From contig JAGARL010000299.1 in assembly GCA_017622255.1 (NCBI GenBank), positions 1 to 5,168 on the forward strand: a DNA stretch of 5,168 nucleotides, in the 5' to 3' direction. Position numbers and translations under genes: made by a program. Under the pieces are notes generated by a model. That model worked only from the letters and a program-made list of their open reading frames with translations. It ran no database searches and was not told where the DNA came from. Below, piece by piece: positions 1-5,168 of this stretch; position 1 is the first letter of the stretch; every line of letters begins with the position of its first letter. Source of the stretch: Methanocorpusculum sp. Its GTDB lineage: Archaea > Halobacteriota > Methanomicrobia > Methanomicrobiales > Methanocorpusculaceae.

Positions 1-1076
1 ATCATTACCAGATTGTGATACCGGCGGGTTAAGAGATCAACAATCATGGGGGCATTAAATCCGTCCAGCTCCAGGAGATATTCAGACGCGGCGGCAGAGG
101 AGCCGGTTGCCGCATTCAGGAGCTGATGCGGGGAGGTAACCTTGGGAATGGCCGCTTCCAGCGTATTTTTCATGACGGCAGTCACAGATTCGATTACGGC
201 AAAAATGACATCGTCCTTGCACATGTTATACGTGGATTGCGAAATGTGGTGTGCAATATCTCCGACACAGTAGGCAGGAATTGTGGCGATATTTCCGTAA
301 TGTACTCCGTCGTCAATTGCGGATTTGACCGCCGGAAGCATTCTTCTGCGGTACTCCTGCATGTAGCGTTTGGCGGAAAACGACTGCATATGCACTTTCC
401 GCATCAGAGATGCCTGCGCTTCCATTGGGTCGCGGTAGATGTCCTGCAGCTGTTTTACCTCGCGGCGGGCGGCTTCGGCTAAGGTTTCTCCGGCTTCAAC
501 GCTTTTGGCAAAGACATCACCGATTCCGTAGGAAGTATTCATTCCCCAGGATTTTGCAGAAAGGATTGCTTTTTTGTGTGTCTCCGGGATGTCAGTTTCC
601 TGCAGAATCCGGTTCACCACATTGCTGGTCGAACCAGGCATCAGCGCGAAATCGACGGAACAGACCGGACCATAGAATCCCGCATAACAGCGGGCAGCTT
701 CGCGTCCGATAAGCGCTTCATGACTGCGGATGGCATCGGCAAACGTTTCCATGCTTCTTTGAAAACTCTCATCCTCGGAACAGAGGATGTCTAAGATAAC
801 CGGCGTCTGATAGTGTTCTACAAACGGATCATCCTCTTCCCGGACATGAGTGGTCAGTGACGAAAGTATGGCAAAATGGTTTTTGACGGATTCTTTATGG
901 AGATTGATTACGGTTTTACTCTGGGTTGGAAGCGCGGTCATCTTCTCTACCGCATCCACATAGGGCTTTGCATCCTTCATGTGGAACCGCATTCCGCGGC
1001 GGCGGCGGATAACATCAAGGTCTGCGTACTGCGCGGCAAGCGCTTCATCGACCATTTTTCTATAGAGATTTTTCAT
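1..1076 (-). CDS. DUF2193-like archaeal protein of unknown function (C-terminus cut off by window edge)
   Basis: I translated the minus strand from 1076 to base 1 and it is open for 358 codons with no internal stop, so the gene continues beyond the left edge. The protein starts MKNLYRKMVDEALAAQYADL and contains ordered, ungapped-looking blocks: RRRRGMRFHMKDAKPYVDAV (residues about 22-41), EEDDPFVEHYQTPVILDIL (about 80-98), a Gly/Pro-rich block GFYGPVCSVDFALMPGSTSN (about 133-152) and SWGMNTSYGIGDVFAKSVEAG (about 178-198). It has no signal peptide or membrane segment, so it should be cytosolic. From memory these blocks match DUF2193, a family of about 500 residues found largely in methanogens, with no known reaction. 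The chosen ATG has a strong ribosome binding site; an in-frame ATG six bases upstream overlaps that site and is unlikely. It lies 69 bases behind the transporter gene without a clear terminator between them. Coding is secure; the family name is moderately sure. Confidence 0.8.
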   Translation of the reverse strand, partial: MKNLYRKMVDEALAAQYADLDVIRRRRGMRFHMKDAKPYVDAVEKMTALPTQSKTVINLHKESVKNHFAILSSLTTHVREEDDPFVEHYQTPVILDILCSEDESFQRSMETFADAIRSHEALIGREAARCYAGFYGPVCSVDFALMPGSTSNVVNRILQETDIPETHKKAILSAKSWGMNTSYGIGDVFAKSVEAGETLAEAARREVKQLQDIYRDPMEAQASLMRKVHMQSFSAKRYMQEYRRRMLPAVKSAIDDGVHYGNIATIPAYCVGDIAHHISQSTYNMCKDDVIFAVIESVTAVMKNTLEAAIPKVTSPHQLLNAATGSSAAASEYLLELDGFNAPMIVDLLTRRYHNLVM

Positions 1077-1080
1077 ATTC

Positions 1081-1087
1081 ATCACCT
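1081..1087 (-). promoter_or_regulatory. Ribosome binding site deciding the start of the DUF2193-like gene
   Basis: The minus strand reads AGGTGAT, then four bases, then ATG at 1076-1074. AGGTGAT matches the complement of the archaeal 16S rRNA 3' end. The earlier in-frame ATG at 1082-1080 lies inside this site, so the downstream ATG is preferred. It is the only strong Shine-Dalgarno sequence in the window, which fits an internal gene of a transcript. Confidence 0.7.
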
Positions 1088-1145
1088 TTTTCAGGTAGAT
1101 GAATAGTTCTCTTCTGAGGTTAACTAAGCTTTAGATTACGGCAGG

Positions 1146-2525
1146 TTATGCCAGACAGGTATCCTTTGCCAGACGGGAGGTGATATAGGAGATTACCGCA
1201 CAGACAGCACCGAAAATACAGGCCGCGGCGATTCCGCTGATGGTAAAGAATTCAGTACTGCCCGAAGCCGCAGAGGCGATTACCGAATAGGCGGCAATTC
1301 CAACCACGCTACCCACGTTCATCACCGTATAGGTCAGACTGCCGGCAGAACCCTGCGTGTCTTCTGTGCAGTGAATGGTGATTCTGCGAATAGTCGGGCC
1401 TTCGTTAACTCCCAGGGTTGCGCCAAGCAGGAGGAGACCGGCGAAGAGCAGGACCCAGTTCTGCATCAGAACTGCCGCAGCAAGGACAACTGATGCGACA
1501 GTGCCGACAACTGCGGAGATGTTGCAGAGTTTTTTGCATCCGACCGTGTTGGTGAGGTTTCCTGCAGGAACACCCATAATCATCATGGTTACCGGCGGAA
1601 TGAGCATGATAATGCCTGCAAGAGCACTTCCCATGCCAAGCGGTCCTGTCAGATAGAAGGGGAGCAGATAGATGCTTCCAAGATATACGATGGTGATGAA
1701 GAGGCAGGAGACTGCCGCCCAGATGACAATTTTATTTTTCAGAATGTTTGCCGGAAGGACCGGGTCTTCGTGCTTCATTTCACGGCGCAGGAAGAGGAAT
1801 CCAAGAACCGGTGCCGCAAGAATCAGGAGCAGAACCGGAATGCTCCATCCTTCAGAGTTTCCGATTTCCAGACCCGCGAGGAAGACCAGAAGCGTTGCGG
1901 CAAGCAGGAACGCTCCTAAGTAGTCAAACGGTTTTTTCTCCGTTGGGAGTTTCTCTGCTTTCGGGATGACTGCCAGAGCGCCAATAATACCTATGATGCC
2001 AACTGGGATATTGATGAAAAATACCCAGTGCCAGGAAAGATATTCGGCGATGACACCGCCAAGGCCGGGGCCAAAGGCGAGAGCCGCTCCTCCAAGGGTT
2101 GCAAGCAGTCCTGCCGCAGTTCCTTTCCGGTTTTCCGGAAGGTGAAGCATGACAAGCATGGTGGCAGTTCCAACCATCATGGCTGCGGATGCCCCCTGGA
2201 AAACACGGCAGAGAATCAGCATGAGAATGGAGGAGGAGATGCCGCAGAGGAATGAAGCGACGGTAAACAGCACAAAGCCGGTGATGAAGATTTCCCGGTA
2301 TCGCCCGGTCCGGTCAGCAAGTTTGCCGAACACGAGAAGCATACTTGCAAGCGCAAGCAGGTAGCCGGTCATAACCCAGGCAGAGACTGCACTTCCGGTG
2401 CCGAAATCCGCGGTAATTGCCGGCAGGGCAATAGAGACGATACTGGTATCCAGATAGTCCATGAAGACCGCAGCCGCTGCCACGACCATGAGAATCAGTT
2501 GCAGAGATTTCTTTTCAAGAATCAT
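1146..2525 (-). CDS. MFS multidrug efflux transporter, DHA2 (EmrB/QacA) type, 14 helices
   Basis: This encodes a complete integral membrane protein of 459 residues from the ATG at 2525, or 462 from an in-frame GTG at 2534; neither has a good Shine-Dalgarno sequence. Numbered from the GTG, the major facilitator signatures appear in order: an acidic first helix with LDTSIVSIALPAI (29-41, after D26), motif A GKLADRTGRYR (70-80), the helix-4 arginine in CRVFQG (R110), and the antiporter motif C region GPGLGGVIAEYLSWHWVFF (155-173) followed by INIPVGI, a typical DHA2 hallmark. About 14 hydrophobic segments can be counted, the last near 430-452. Proteins of this family use the proton (or sodium) gradient to export drugs, dyes or metabolites; the substrate cannot be read from sequence. 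It is divergent from the coiled-coil gene and sits upstream of the DUF2193-like gene on the same strand. Family assignment is firm. Confidence 0.94.
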   Translation of the reverse strand: MILEKKSLQLILMVVAAAAVFMDYLDTSIVSIALPAITADFGTGSAVSAWVMTGYLLALASMLLVFGKLADRTGRYREIFITGFVLFTVASFLCGISSSILMLILCRVFQGASAAMMVGTATMLVMLHLPENRKGTAAGLLATLGGAALAFGPGLGGVIAEYLSWHWVFFINIPVGIIGIIGALAVIPKAEKLPTEKKPFDYLGAFLLAATLLVFLAGLEIGNSEGWSIPVLLLILAAPVLGFLFLRREMKHEDPVLPANILKNKIVIWAAVSCLFITIVYLGSIYLLPFYLTGPLGMGSALAGIIMLIPPVTMMIMGVPAGNLTNTVGCKKLCNISAVVGTVASVVLAAAVLMQNWVLLFAGLLLLGATLGVNEGPTIRRITIHCTEDTQGSAGSLTYTVMNVGSVVGIAAYSVIASAASGSTEFFTISGIAAACIFGAVCAVISYITSRLAKDTCLA

Positions 2526-2542
2526 ATGAATCACGGAAAAAA

Positions 2543-2577
2543 GGCGGTTGTATCCGGCGGGCGGATATCAACCCGCC
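2543..2577. repeat. Imperfect inverted repeat just upstream of the transporter start
   Basis: The left arm GGCGGTTGTATCC (2543-2555) is mirrored by GGATATCAACCCGCC (2563-2577). The right arm equals the reverse complement of the left except for two single-base insertions, and the spacer is seven G/C-rich bases. A second pairing register, GGGCGG (2559-2564) with CCGCCC (2573-2578), is also possible. It begins 9 bases upstream of the GTG and 18 bases upstream of the ATG of the transporter, where an operator or a leader hairpin would act. Function is inferred from position only. Confidence 0.5.
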
Positions 2578-2593
2578 CTGGTTGTTTTTAGCG

Positions 2594-2648
2594 GACTGAC
2601 CAGTACTGAGATGCCCGTTTGGAGACCTTTTTGAGCAGTACTGCAGTC
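2594..2648. promoter_or_regulatory. Candidate operator: two CAGTACTG palindromes within a larger dyad
   Basis: The 8-base palindrome CAGTACTG occurs at 2601-2608 and again at 2636-2643, 35 bases centre to centre. The outer flanks are also mirrored: GACTG at 2594-2598 and CAGTC at 2644-2648, giving arms of 13 matching bases with a two-base insertion in the left arm. The arrangement is typical of a pair of sites for a dimeric regulator acting on one or both divergent genes. A third CAGTACTG lies in the transporter coding region (1253-1260), so chance cannot be excluded. Confidence 0.4.
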
Positions 2649-2673
2649 ATATCGCTCTATACGTGGGTTCTGA

Positions 2674-2683
2674 TTTCATATAA
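2674..2683 (+). promoter_or_regulatory. Possible TATA box for the coiled-coil gene
   Basis: TTTCATATAA resembles an archaeal TATA element. With the usual distance of about 25 bases, transcription would begin near 2703-2708 and leave a leader of about 25 bases before the ATG at 2732. The A-rich stretch TCTAAAAAGG at 2692-2701 is an alternative that would give a nearly leaderless transcript. No transcription data are available, so this is a guess from composition and spacing. Confidence 0.3.
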
Positions 2684-2731
2684 CTGTTACCTCTAAAAAG
2701 GCTTATCCCGTCTCCAAAGAAACGAATAGTT

Positions 2732-4489
2732 ATGAATGGGCAGTCTCCATTATCCGATCTCTTCTCCCAAATATCAGCCGCAGGATTTTTCAAACGTCTC
2801 TTTTCCTGGAAAGCAATCAAAGAAACTGCGGCACGGGCAGAAGCAGAAGCGCGAAATGCAGAGGCAACCCATGCCGCAGAGATGCGCGAAATTGCCGCCC
2901 GGTTAAGCGAGGCGGAAAGCAGGCTTCGGACAGCGGAACTGAGCCGCGAGGAGGCACTTCGTGCCGCATCCGCCCGCGAAGCCCAGGAGACTTCCCGCTA
3001 TCAGGAACTGTATGCCCGCTACAGCAGAACCGCTGATGACCTGGTCCGTTCCCGCGAGCTTCTCGCATCCGAGTCTGCAGAAAAGTCTGCACTCTCCCGC
3101 CAGGTCTTAGAACTTACCGCGGGACGCGAGGAGATGCAGGCCGCATGCGCAGCACTCAAAACGGAGGCAGAAACCCAGGAAGCAGAAGCGCGGCGCTTCC
3201 GCGAGACACTGGCGCTCGAAAACGCAGAGCGGATGACAGCCCTTTCCCGTATTGCGGAGCTCTCTGAAACCGCGGAAAAGACCGCAGAGGAACTGCGCAG
3301 GACGCGGGACGCACTCGCGGCAGAAACGGAAGGGCGCCGGCTTTCGGCGGAGAAGTACGCATCCCTCAAGGAAGAGTTTGAGGGGCTTTCCTCGCAGTAT
3401 CAGGAGATGCGCGAGACGCGTGCCGTGGAAGCGGAACAGTGCCGTGTTGCCGTGGAACGCGCCGAGTCGCTGACCGCAGAGTTTTCCCGTGCCGCAGAGG
3501 AACTGCAGGCAGCACGTGAGAGCCTGACCGCAGAGATGGAGGGCAGAAGGATTGAGGAACGCAAGTATGCGGAACTGAAAGCCGAGTTTGACGAGAAGAC
3601 GGCTGAGCTATCCTCTGCCAAGGAAGTCCTGGCGGCAGAGGAGAGTGTCCGCGAGGAGAGAAACGCCGAGTACGAGCGCCGGGTGGAGAAGCTCAACACG
3701 TTAGTGGAGCAGATGGAAGCGGACCATGCAAAAGCCGAGGAGCGGATTTTATGCGAGGTCGCCGAGCGCGAGGAACGGCTTTCCACTGCCTGGCAGCGGC
3801 ATGAGAAAGATGTTGCCGAGTCGATGAAGAGCCTTGCCAAAAAGCATGACTTCATCCGCTGTGACAAGGACGAGTACCCGAATCCGGGAACCCCGGACAA
3901 TGTCTTCCTGATCGGCGGTATGTACACTATCTTCGACGCAAAGAGTCCGAAGAATCCGGAGGACCTGCAGAACTTCCCGCTGTATCTGAAATCACAGGCG
4001 GAAGGAATGAAGAAGTACTGCAAGCATGAGAATGTGAGAAAGGACGCGTTTCTGGTCGTTCCTGCCTCCACGCTTGAGGTGCTGACCACCTTCATGTACG
4101 ACCTTGCGGAGTACACGGTCTATGTCATAACGCCCGAATCCATGCTGCCTATTCTGCAGATGCTCAGAACCATTGAGAACTATGACTTCGCCGAGCAGTT
4201 AAGCCCGGAGGACAGAGACAAACTCTGCCGCTTCATTGGACGTCTCTCGCATACCACCAAGCGCAAAGTCCAGATTGACACCTACTTCTCCCGCGAGCTG
4301 GTCAGTGTGCTTCGCGAGATTGATACGCTCCCGGATGAGTTTGCGCATGATATTGCCGTCTATGAGCAGAAGGCAAAACTGAACCCGCCAATGGAAAAGC
4401 GGGCAAAGATGATTTCTGTAGCAGACGTGTCAAATGATGTTTCCCGAATCGAGAATGAGATTCTGGGATGGTCTGTTGTGGAAGAGTAA
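2732..4489 (+). CDS. Long coiled-coil protein with C-terminal RmuC-like PD-(D/E)XK nuclease domain
   Basis: The product has 585 residues and three parts. Residues 1-30 are a short, weakly amphipathic N-terminus with no signal peptide or membrane helix. Residues about 31-372 are an uninterrupted Ala/Glu/Arg/Ser-rich helix with strong coiled-coil character and repeats in heptad register. Residues about 373-540 look globular and contain TPDN (P388, D389), then IFDAK (D402, K404), the D...D-x-K pattern of PD-(D/E)XK nucleases. These are followed by FLVVPASTLEVL (440-451) and a YTVYVITPESMLPILQMLRT block (461-480). That order resembles RmuC, the 'DNA recombination protein' family: its RPD, its D-x-K strand, its FIP block and its SPTTLLATLRT block. 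RmuC family members often carry an N-terminal membrane helix and a G-x-GE motif, and I see neither here. A role in DNA metabolism is inferred. Coding is certain; the RmuC relationship was seen by eye. The gene is monocistronic, and no Shine-Dalgarno sequence precedes its ATG. Confidence 0.88.
   Translation: MNGQSPLSDLFSQISAAGFFKRLFSWKAIKETAARAEAEARNAEATHAAEMREIAARLSEAESRLRTAELSREEALRAASAREAQETSRYQELYARYSRTADDLVRSRELLASESAEKSALSRQVLELTAGREEMQAACAALKTEAETQEAEARRFRETLALENAERMTALSRIAELSETAEKTAEELRRTRDALAAETEGRRLSAEKYASLKEEFEGLSSQYQEMRETRAVEAEQCRVAVERAESLTAEFSRAAEELQAARESLTAEMEGRRIEERKYAELKAEFDEKTAELSSAKEVLAAEESVREERNAEYERRVEKLNTLVEQMEADHAKAEERILCEVAEREERLSTAWQRHEKDVAESMKSLAKKHDFIRCDKDEYPNPGTPDNVFLIGGMYTIFDAKSPKNPEDLQNFPLYLKSQAEGMKKYCKHENVRKDAFLVVPASTLEVLTTFMYDLAEYTVYVITPESMLPILQMLRTIENYDFAEQLSPEDRDKLCRFIGRLSHTTKRKVQIDTYFSRELVSVLREIDTLPDEFAHDIAVYEQKAKLNPPMEKRAKMISVADVSNDVSRIENEILGWSVVEE
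3281..3592 (+). repeat. Ten-heptad internal duplication in the coiled coil
   Basis: Residues 184-217 and 254-287 of the coiled-coil protein share 19 of 34 positions when aligned without gaps, including AEEL, EGRR and the KYA-x-LK-x-EF block. The offset is exactly 70 residues, or ten heptads. Weaker copies occur at ADDLVRSRELLASESAEK (from residue 101, offset 84) and AELSSAKEVLAAEE (from residue 291, offset 35). All offsets are multiples of seven. The codons have diverged at synonymous positions, so the duplication is not recent. Confidence 0.65.
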
Positions 4490-4491
4490 TT

Positions 4492-4519
4492 AGAGGATTT
4501 CTCACAACCTCTCTTTTTT
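4492..4519 (+). terminator. Likely transcription terminator of the coiled-coil gene
   Basis: Three bases after the stop codon, AGAGG-A-TT (4492-4499) can pair with AACCTCT (4506-4512), a seven-base-pair stem with one bulged A and a six-base loop. It is followed directly by C and six T (4513-4519). The T run is what archaeal polymerase needs to stop; the weak stem may be incidental. It overlaps the left end of the nested inverted repeat. Confidence 0.6.
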
Positions 4520-4580
4520 CGCTATCTTTCGGCTTTGCTCCTAAATTCATTTCCGGAGAATGAAACTGGCCGCATTTAGA

Positions 4581-4611
4581 AAAAAAACGCTGATAACGCT
4601 GCGGTTTTTTT
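4581..4611. terminator. Bidirectional terminator hairpin between the convergent genes
   Basis: AAAAAAACGC (4581-4590) pairs with GCGGTTTTTTT (4601-4611), leaving one bulged G and a ten-base loop. Read on either strand the hairpin ends in seven T, as expected for a terminator serving both the plus-strand coiled-coil gene and the minus-strand SDF gene. A competing stem pairs CCGCA (4570-4574) with TGCGG (4600-4604) before the same T run. Confidence 0.6.
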
Positions 4612-4668
4612 CTCATGGGTTTGGAGCTATGAAAATACATAGTAACTCAATTTAGGAGAAAAGCTAAC

Positions 4669-4686
4669 GCAACACTATCGTGTTGC
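4669..4686. repeat. Perfect seven-base-pair stem-loop with TATC loop
   Basis: GCAACAC (4669-4675) and GTGTTGC (4680-4686) form a perfect stem around the four-base loop TATC. Overlapping its right end by one base is the ten-base palindrome CTTCATGAAG (4686-4695), followed by five T. It lies in the right arm of the nested inverted repeat and has no partner in the left arm. It may add to termination or belong to a small RNA; nothing in the sequence decides between these. Confidence 0.5.
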
Positions 4687-4749
4687 TTCATGAAGTTTTT
4701 GAAAAATAGGGGTTGTGAGAAATCTTCAGTTTCTTTTTTGCAGAGACCC

Positions 4750-5168
4750 TTACGCTTCCCGCAGGGTGTCTCTGTCCAGCATATCCATCTTTCCTGCAAC
4801 ATGTGTTAAGTCCGCAGGCACAGCAATCATATTCAGTGCCGTGCTCACAAAGTCCAGTGCAATCTCTAAGACCACCGCGATACCCAGTGCTTCCACCGGG
4901 ATTCCCAGCTGCAGGAAGAGAATCGAATAACAGGCAATACCTCCTCCCGGAACCGGCGGGACTGCAAGTGCCAGAAGACCGGCGGTTAAAATTGCCGCAA
5001 ACAGCCAGGACAAAGTCATGGGGACAGAGTAGTAGTTTGCCATAAAGAGACACACGCAGAAAAACGTTGCCGCATGACCGCAACGGGAGAATGCTGTAGC
5101 AAGCGGGACACCGAAGTTTACCAGATTCCGGGAGATACCAAGCCGCTTCTCACAGCACTCCACGTTTG
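4750..5168 (-). CDS. Divergent SDF (dicarboxylate/amino acid:cation symporter) family transporter, C-terminal part
   Basis: The reading frame is open from the right edge to a TAA at 4752-4750, giving the last 139 residues; the GTG at 5163 is an internal valine, not a start. It aligns by eye with helices 7, hairpin 2 and helix 8 of the SDF family (GltPh, GltP, EAATs): LVNFGVPLATAFSRCGHAAT for helix 7, AVPPVPGGGIACYSILFLQLG for hairpin 2 and EIALDFVSTALNMI for helix 8. Family members import acidic or neutral amino acids or dicarboxylates with sodium or protons. The helix-7 NMDGT motif is replaced by SRCGH (5088-5074). On helix 8 the GltPh D394 and N401 equivalents are kept, while R397 becomes Ser and D405 becomes Val. 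These changes argue against a sodium-coupled aspartate transporter. It converges on the coiled-coil gene, with terminators between. The fold assignment is good; substrate and ion are unknown. Confidence 0.82.
   Translation of the reverse strand, partial: NVECCEKRLGISRNLVNFGVPLATAFSRCGHAATFFCVCLFMANYYSVPMTLSWLFAAILTAGLLALAVPPVPGGGIACYSILFLQLGIPVEALGIAVVLEIALDFVSTALNMIAVPADLTHVAGKMDMLDRDTLREA

Larger units (their letters stand above)
2535..2731. promoter_or_regulatory. Divergent intergenic region between the transporter and the coiled-coil gene
   Basis: These 197 bases separate two divergently transcribed genes and must hold both promoters. No ORF of note is present. On the minus strand the best A/T-rich candidate for a TATA box is CTAAAAAC at about 2585-2592, or TTGATATCC inside the inverted repeat at 2563-2577. 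On the plus strand the candidates are TTTCATATAA at 2674-2683 and TCTAAAAAGG at 2692-2701. Neither gene has a convincing Shine-Dalgarno sequence, which would fit short-leader or leaderless transcripts. Two dyad structures are listed separately. Confidence 0.6.
4496..4724. repeat. Nested inverted repeat filling the convergent intergenic region (MITE-like or paired terminators)
   Basis: GATTTCTCACAACC at 4496-4509 has an exact 14-base inverted copy at 4711-4724. Each copy, read out of its own gene, is followed by a pyrimidine stretch and five or six T. Nested inside is a second pair: GCTTTGCTCCTAAATT at 4532-4547 against AATTTAGGAGAAAAGC at 4649-4664, 15 of 16 bases complementary. In the centre lies an A-run/T-run hairpin. 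The order and approximate spacing are conserved on both arms, and the right arm carries about 25 extra bases including a perfect hairpin. I see no transposase and no target-site duplication (flanks TTAGAG and TTCAGT). It may be a small palindromic mobile element, a remnant of an insertion sequence, or an inverted pair of terminator modules. Confidence 0.55.

Noticed and set aside
1..1076. Corrinoid methylamine methyltransferase with an in-frame amber (pyrrolysine) codon
   Set aside because: I considered this because the gene looks methanogen-specific and runs off the window. The translated frame has no TAG and the sequence blocks do not match MttB, MtbB or MtmB as I know them.
126..1106. Several plus-strand reading frames at the left end
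   Set aside because: They overlap the continuous minus-strand frame of the DUF2193-like protein, have no recognisable domains, and their Cys/His/Arg-rich composition is typical of shadows.
3400..4116. Long minus-strand reading frame (238 residues) opposite the coiled-coil gene
   Set aside because: Its Ser/Ala/Arg-rich, low-complexity product is the expected antisense shadow of Glu/Ala/Arg codons, and it lies wholly within a convincing plus-strand gene.
2732..4489. SMC/Rad50-type ATPase
   Set aside because: The coiled coil is long, but no Walker A (GxxxxGKS/T), ABC signature or Walker B motif is present at either end.
4302..4640. Minus-strand reading frame of 112 residues across the intergenic repeat
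   Set aside because: About half of it is antisense to the end of the coiled-coil gene and the rest is repeat and terminator sequence; I recognise no transposase motif in it.
4560..4655. Small plus-strand ORF of 31 codons (MKLAAFRKK...)
   Set aside because: It runs through the A-run/T-run terminator hairpin, and the GGAG before it is only one base from the ATG, too close to serve as a ribosome binding site.

Overview
This 5.2 kb window looks archaeal, most likely from a methanogenic euryarchaeon of moderate GC content. The clues are a partial gene that reads like the methanogen-associated DUF2193 family, genes with little or no Shine-Dalgarno sequence beside one with a strong AGGTGAT, and T-rich terminators. 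A Methanocorpusculum-like member of the Methanomicrobiales is my best guess, but that is an impression from memory of family distribution, not a measured match.

Layout. Bases 1-1076 (minus strand) hold the N-terminal 358 codons of the DUF2193-like protein, which runs off the left edge. Upstream of it on the same strand, 69 bases away and probably in the same transcript, is a complete 14-helix major facilitator superfamily drug-type efflux transporter (1146-2525). A divergent intergenic region of about 200 bases follows, with two palindromic CAGTACTG sites in a larger dyad and an imperfect inverted repeat just ahead of the transporter start. On the plus strand, 2732-4489 encodes a 585-residue protein: a long Ala/Glu/Arg-rich coiled coil followed by a C-terminal domain that resembles the RmuC / PD-(D/E)XK nuclease fold (PD...FDAK). 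Bases 4490-4749 form a gene-free convergent region with terminator-like hairpins inside a nested inverted repeat of 229 bases (4496-4724). The right edge (4750-5168, minus strand) holds the C-terminal 139 residues of a divergent transporter of the dicarboxylate/amino-acid:cation symporter (SDF) family.

How the genes fit together. The transporter and the DUF2193-like gene may form a two-gene unit. The coiled-coil nuclease-like gene is a single divergently transcribed gene, and the SDF transporter converges on it. No shared pathway is evident, and I see no defence island, CRISPR array, tRNA, rRNA or intact insertion sequence. The points most worth checking are the coiled-coil/RmuC-like protein, the nested inverted repeat between the convergent genes, and the loss of the sodium- and substrate-binding residues in the SDF protein.
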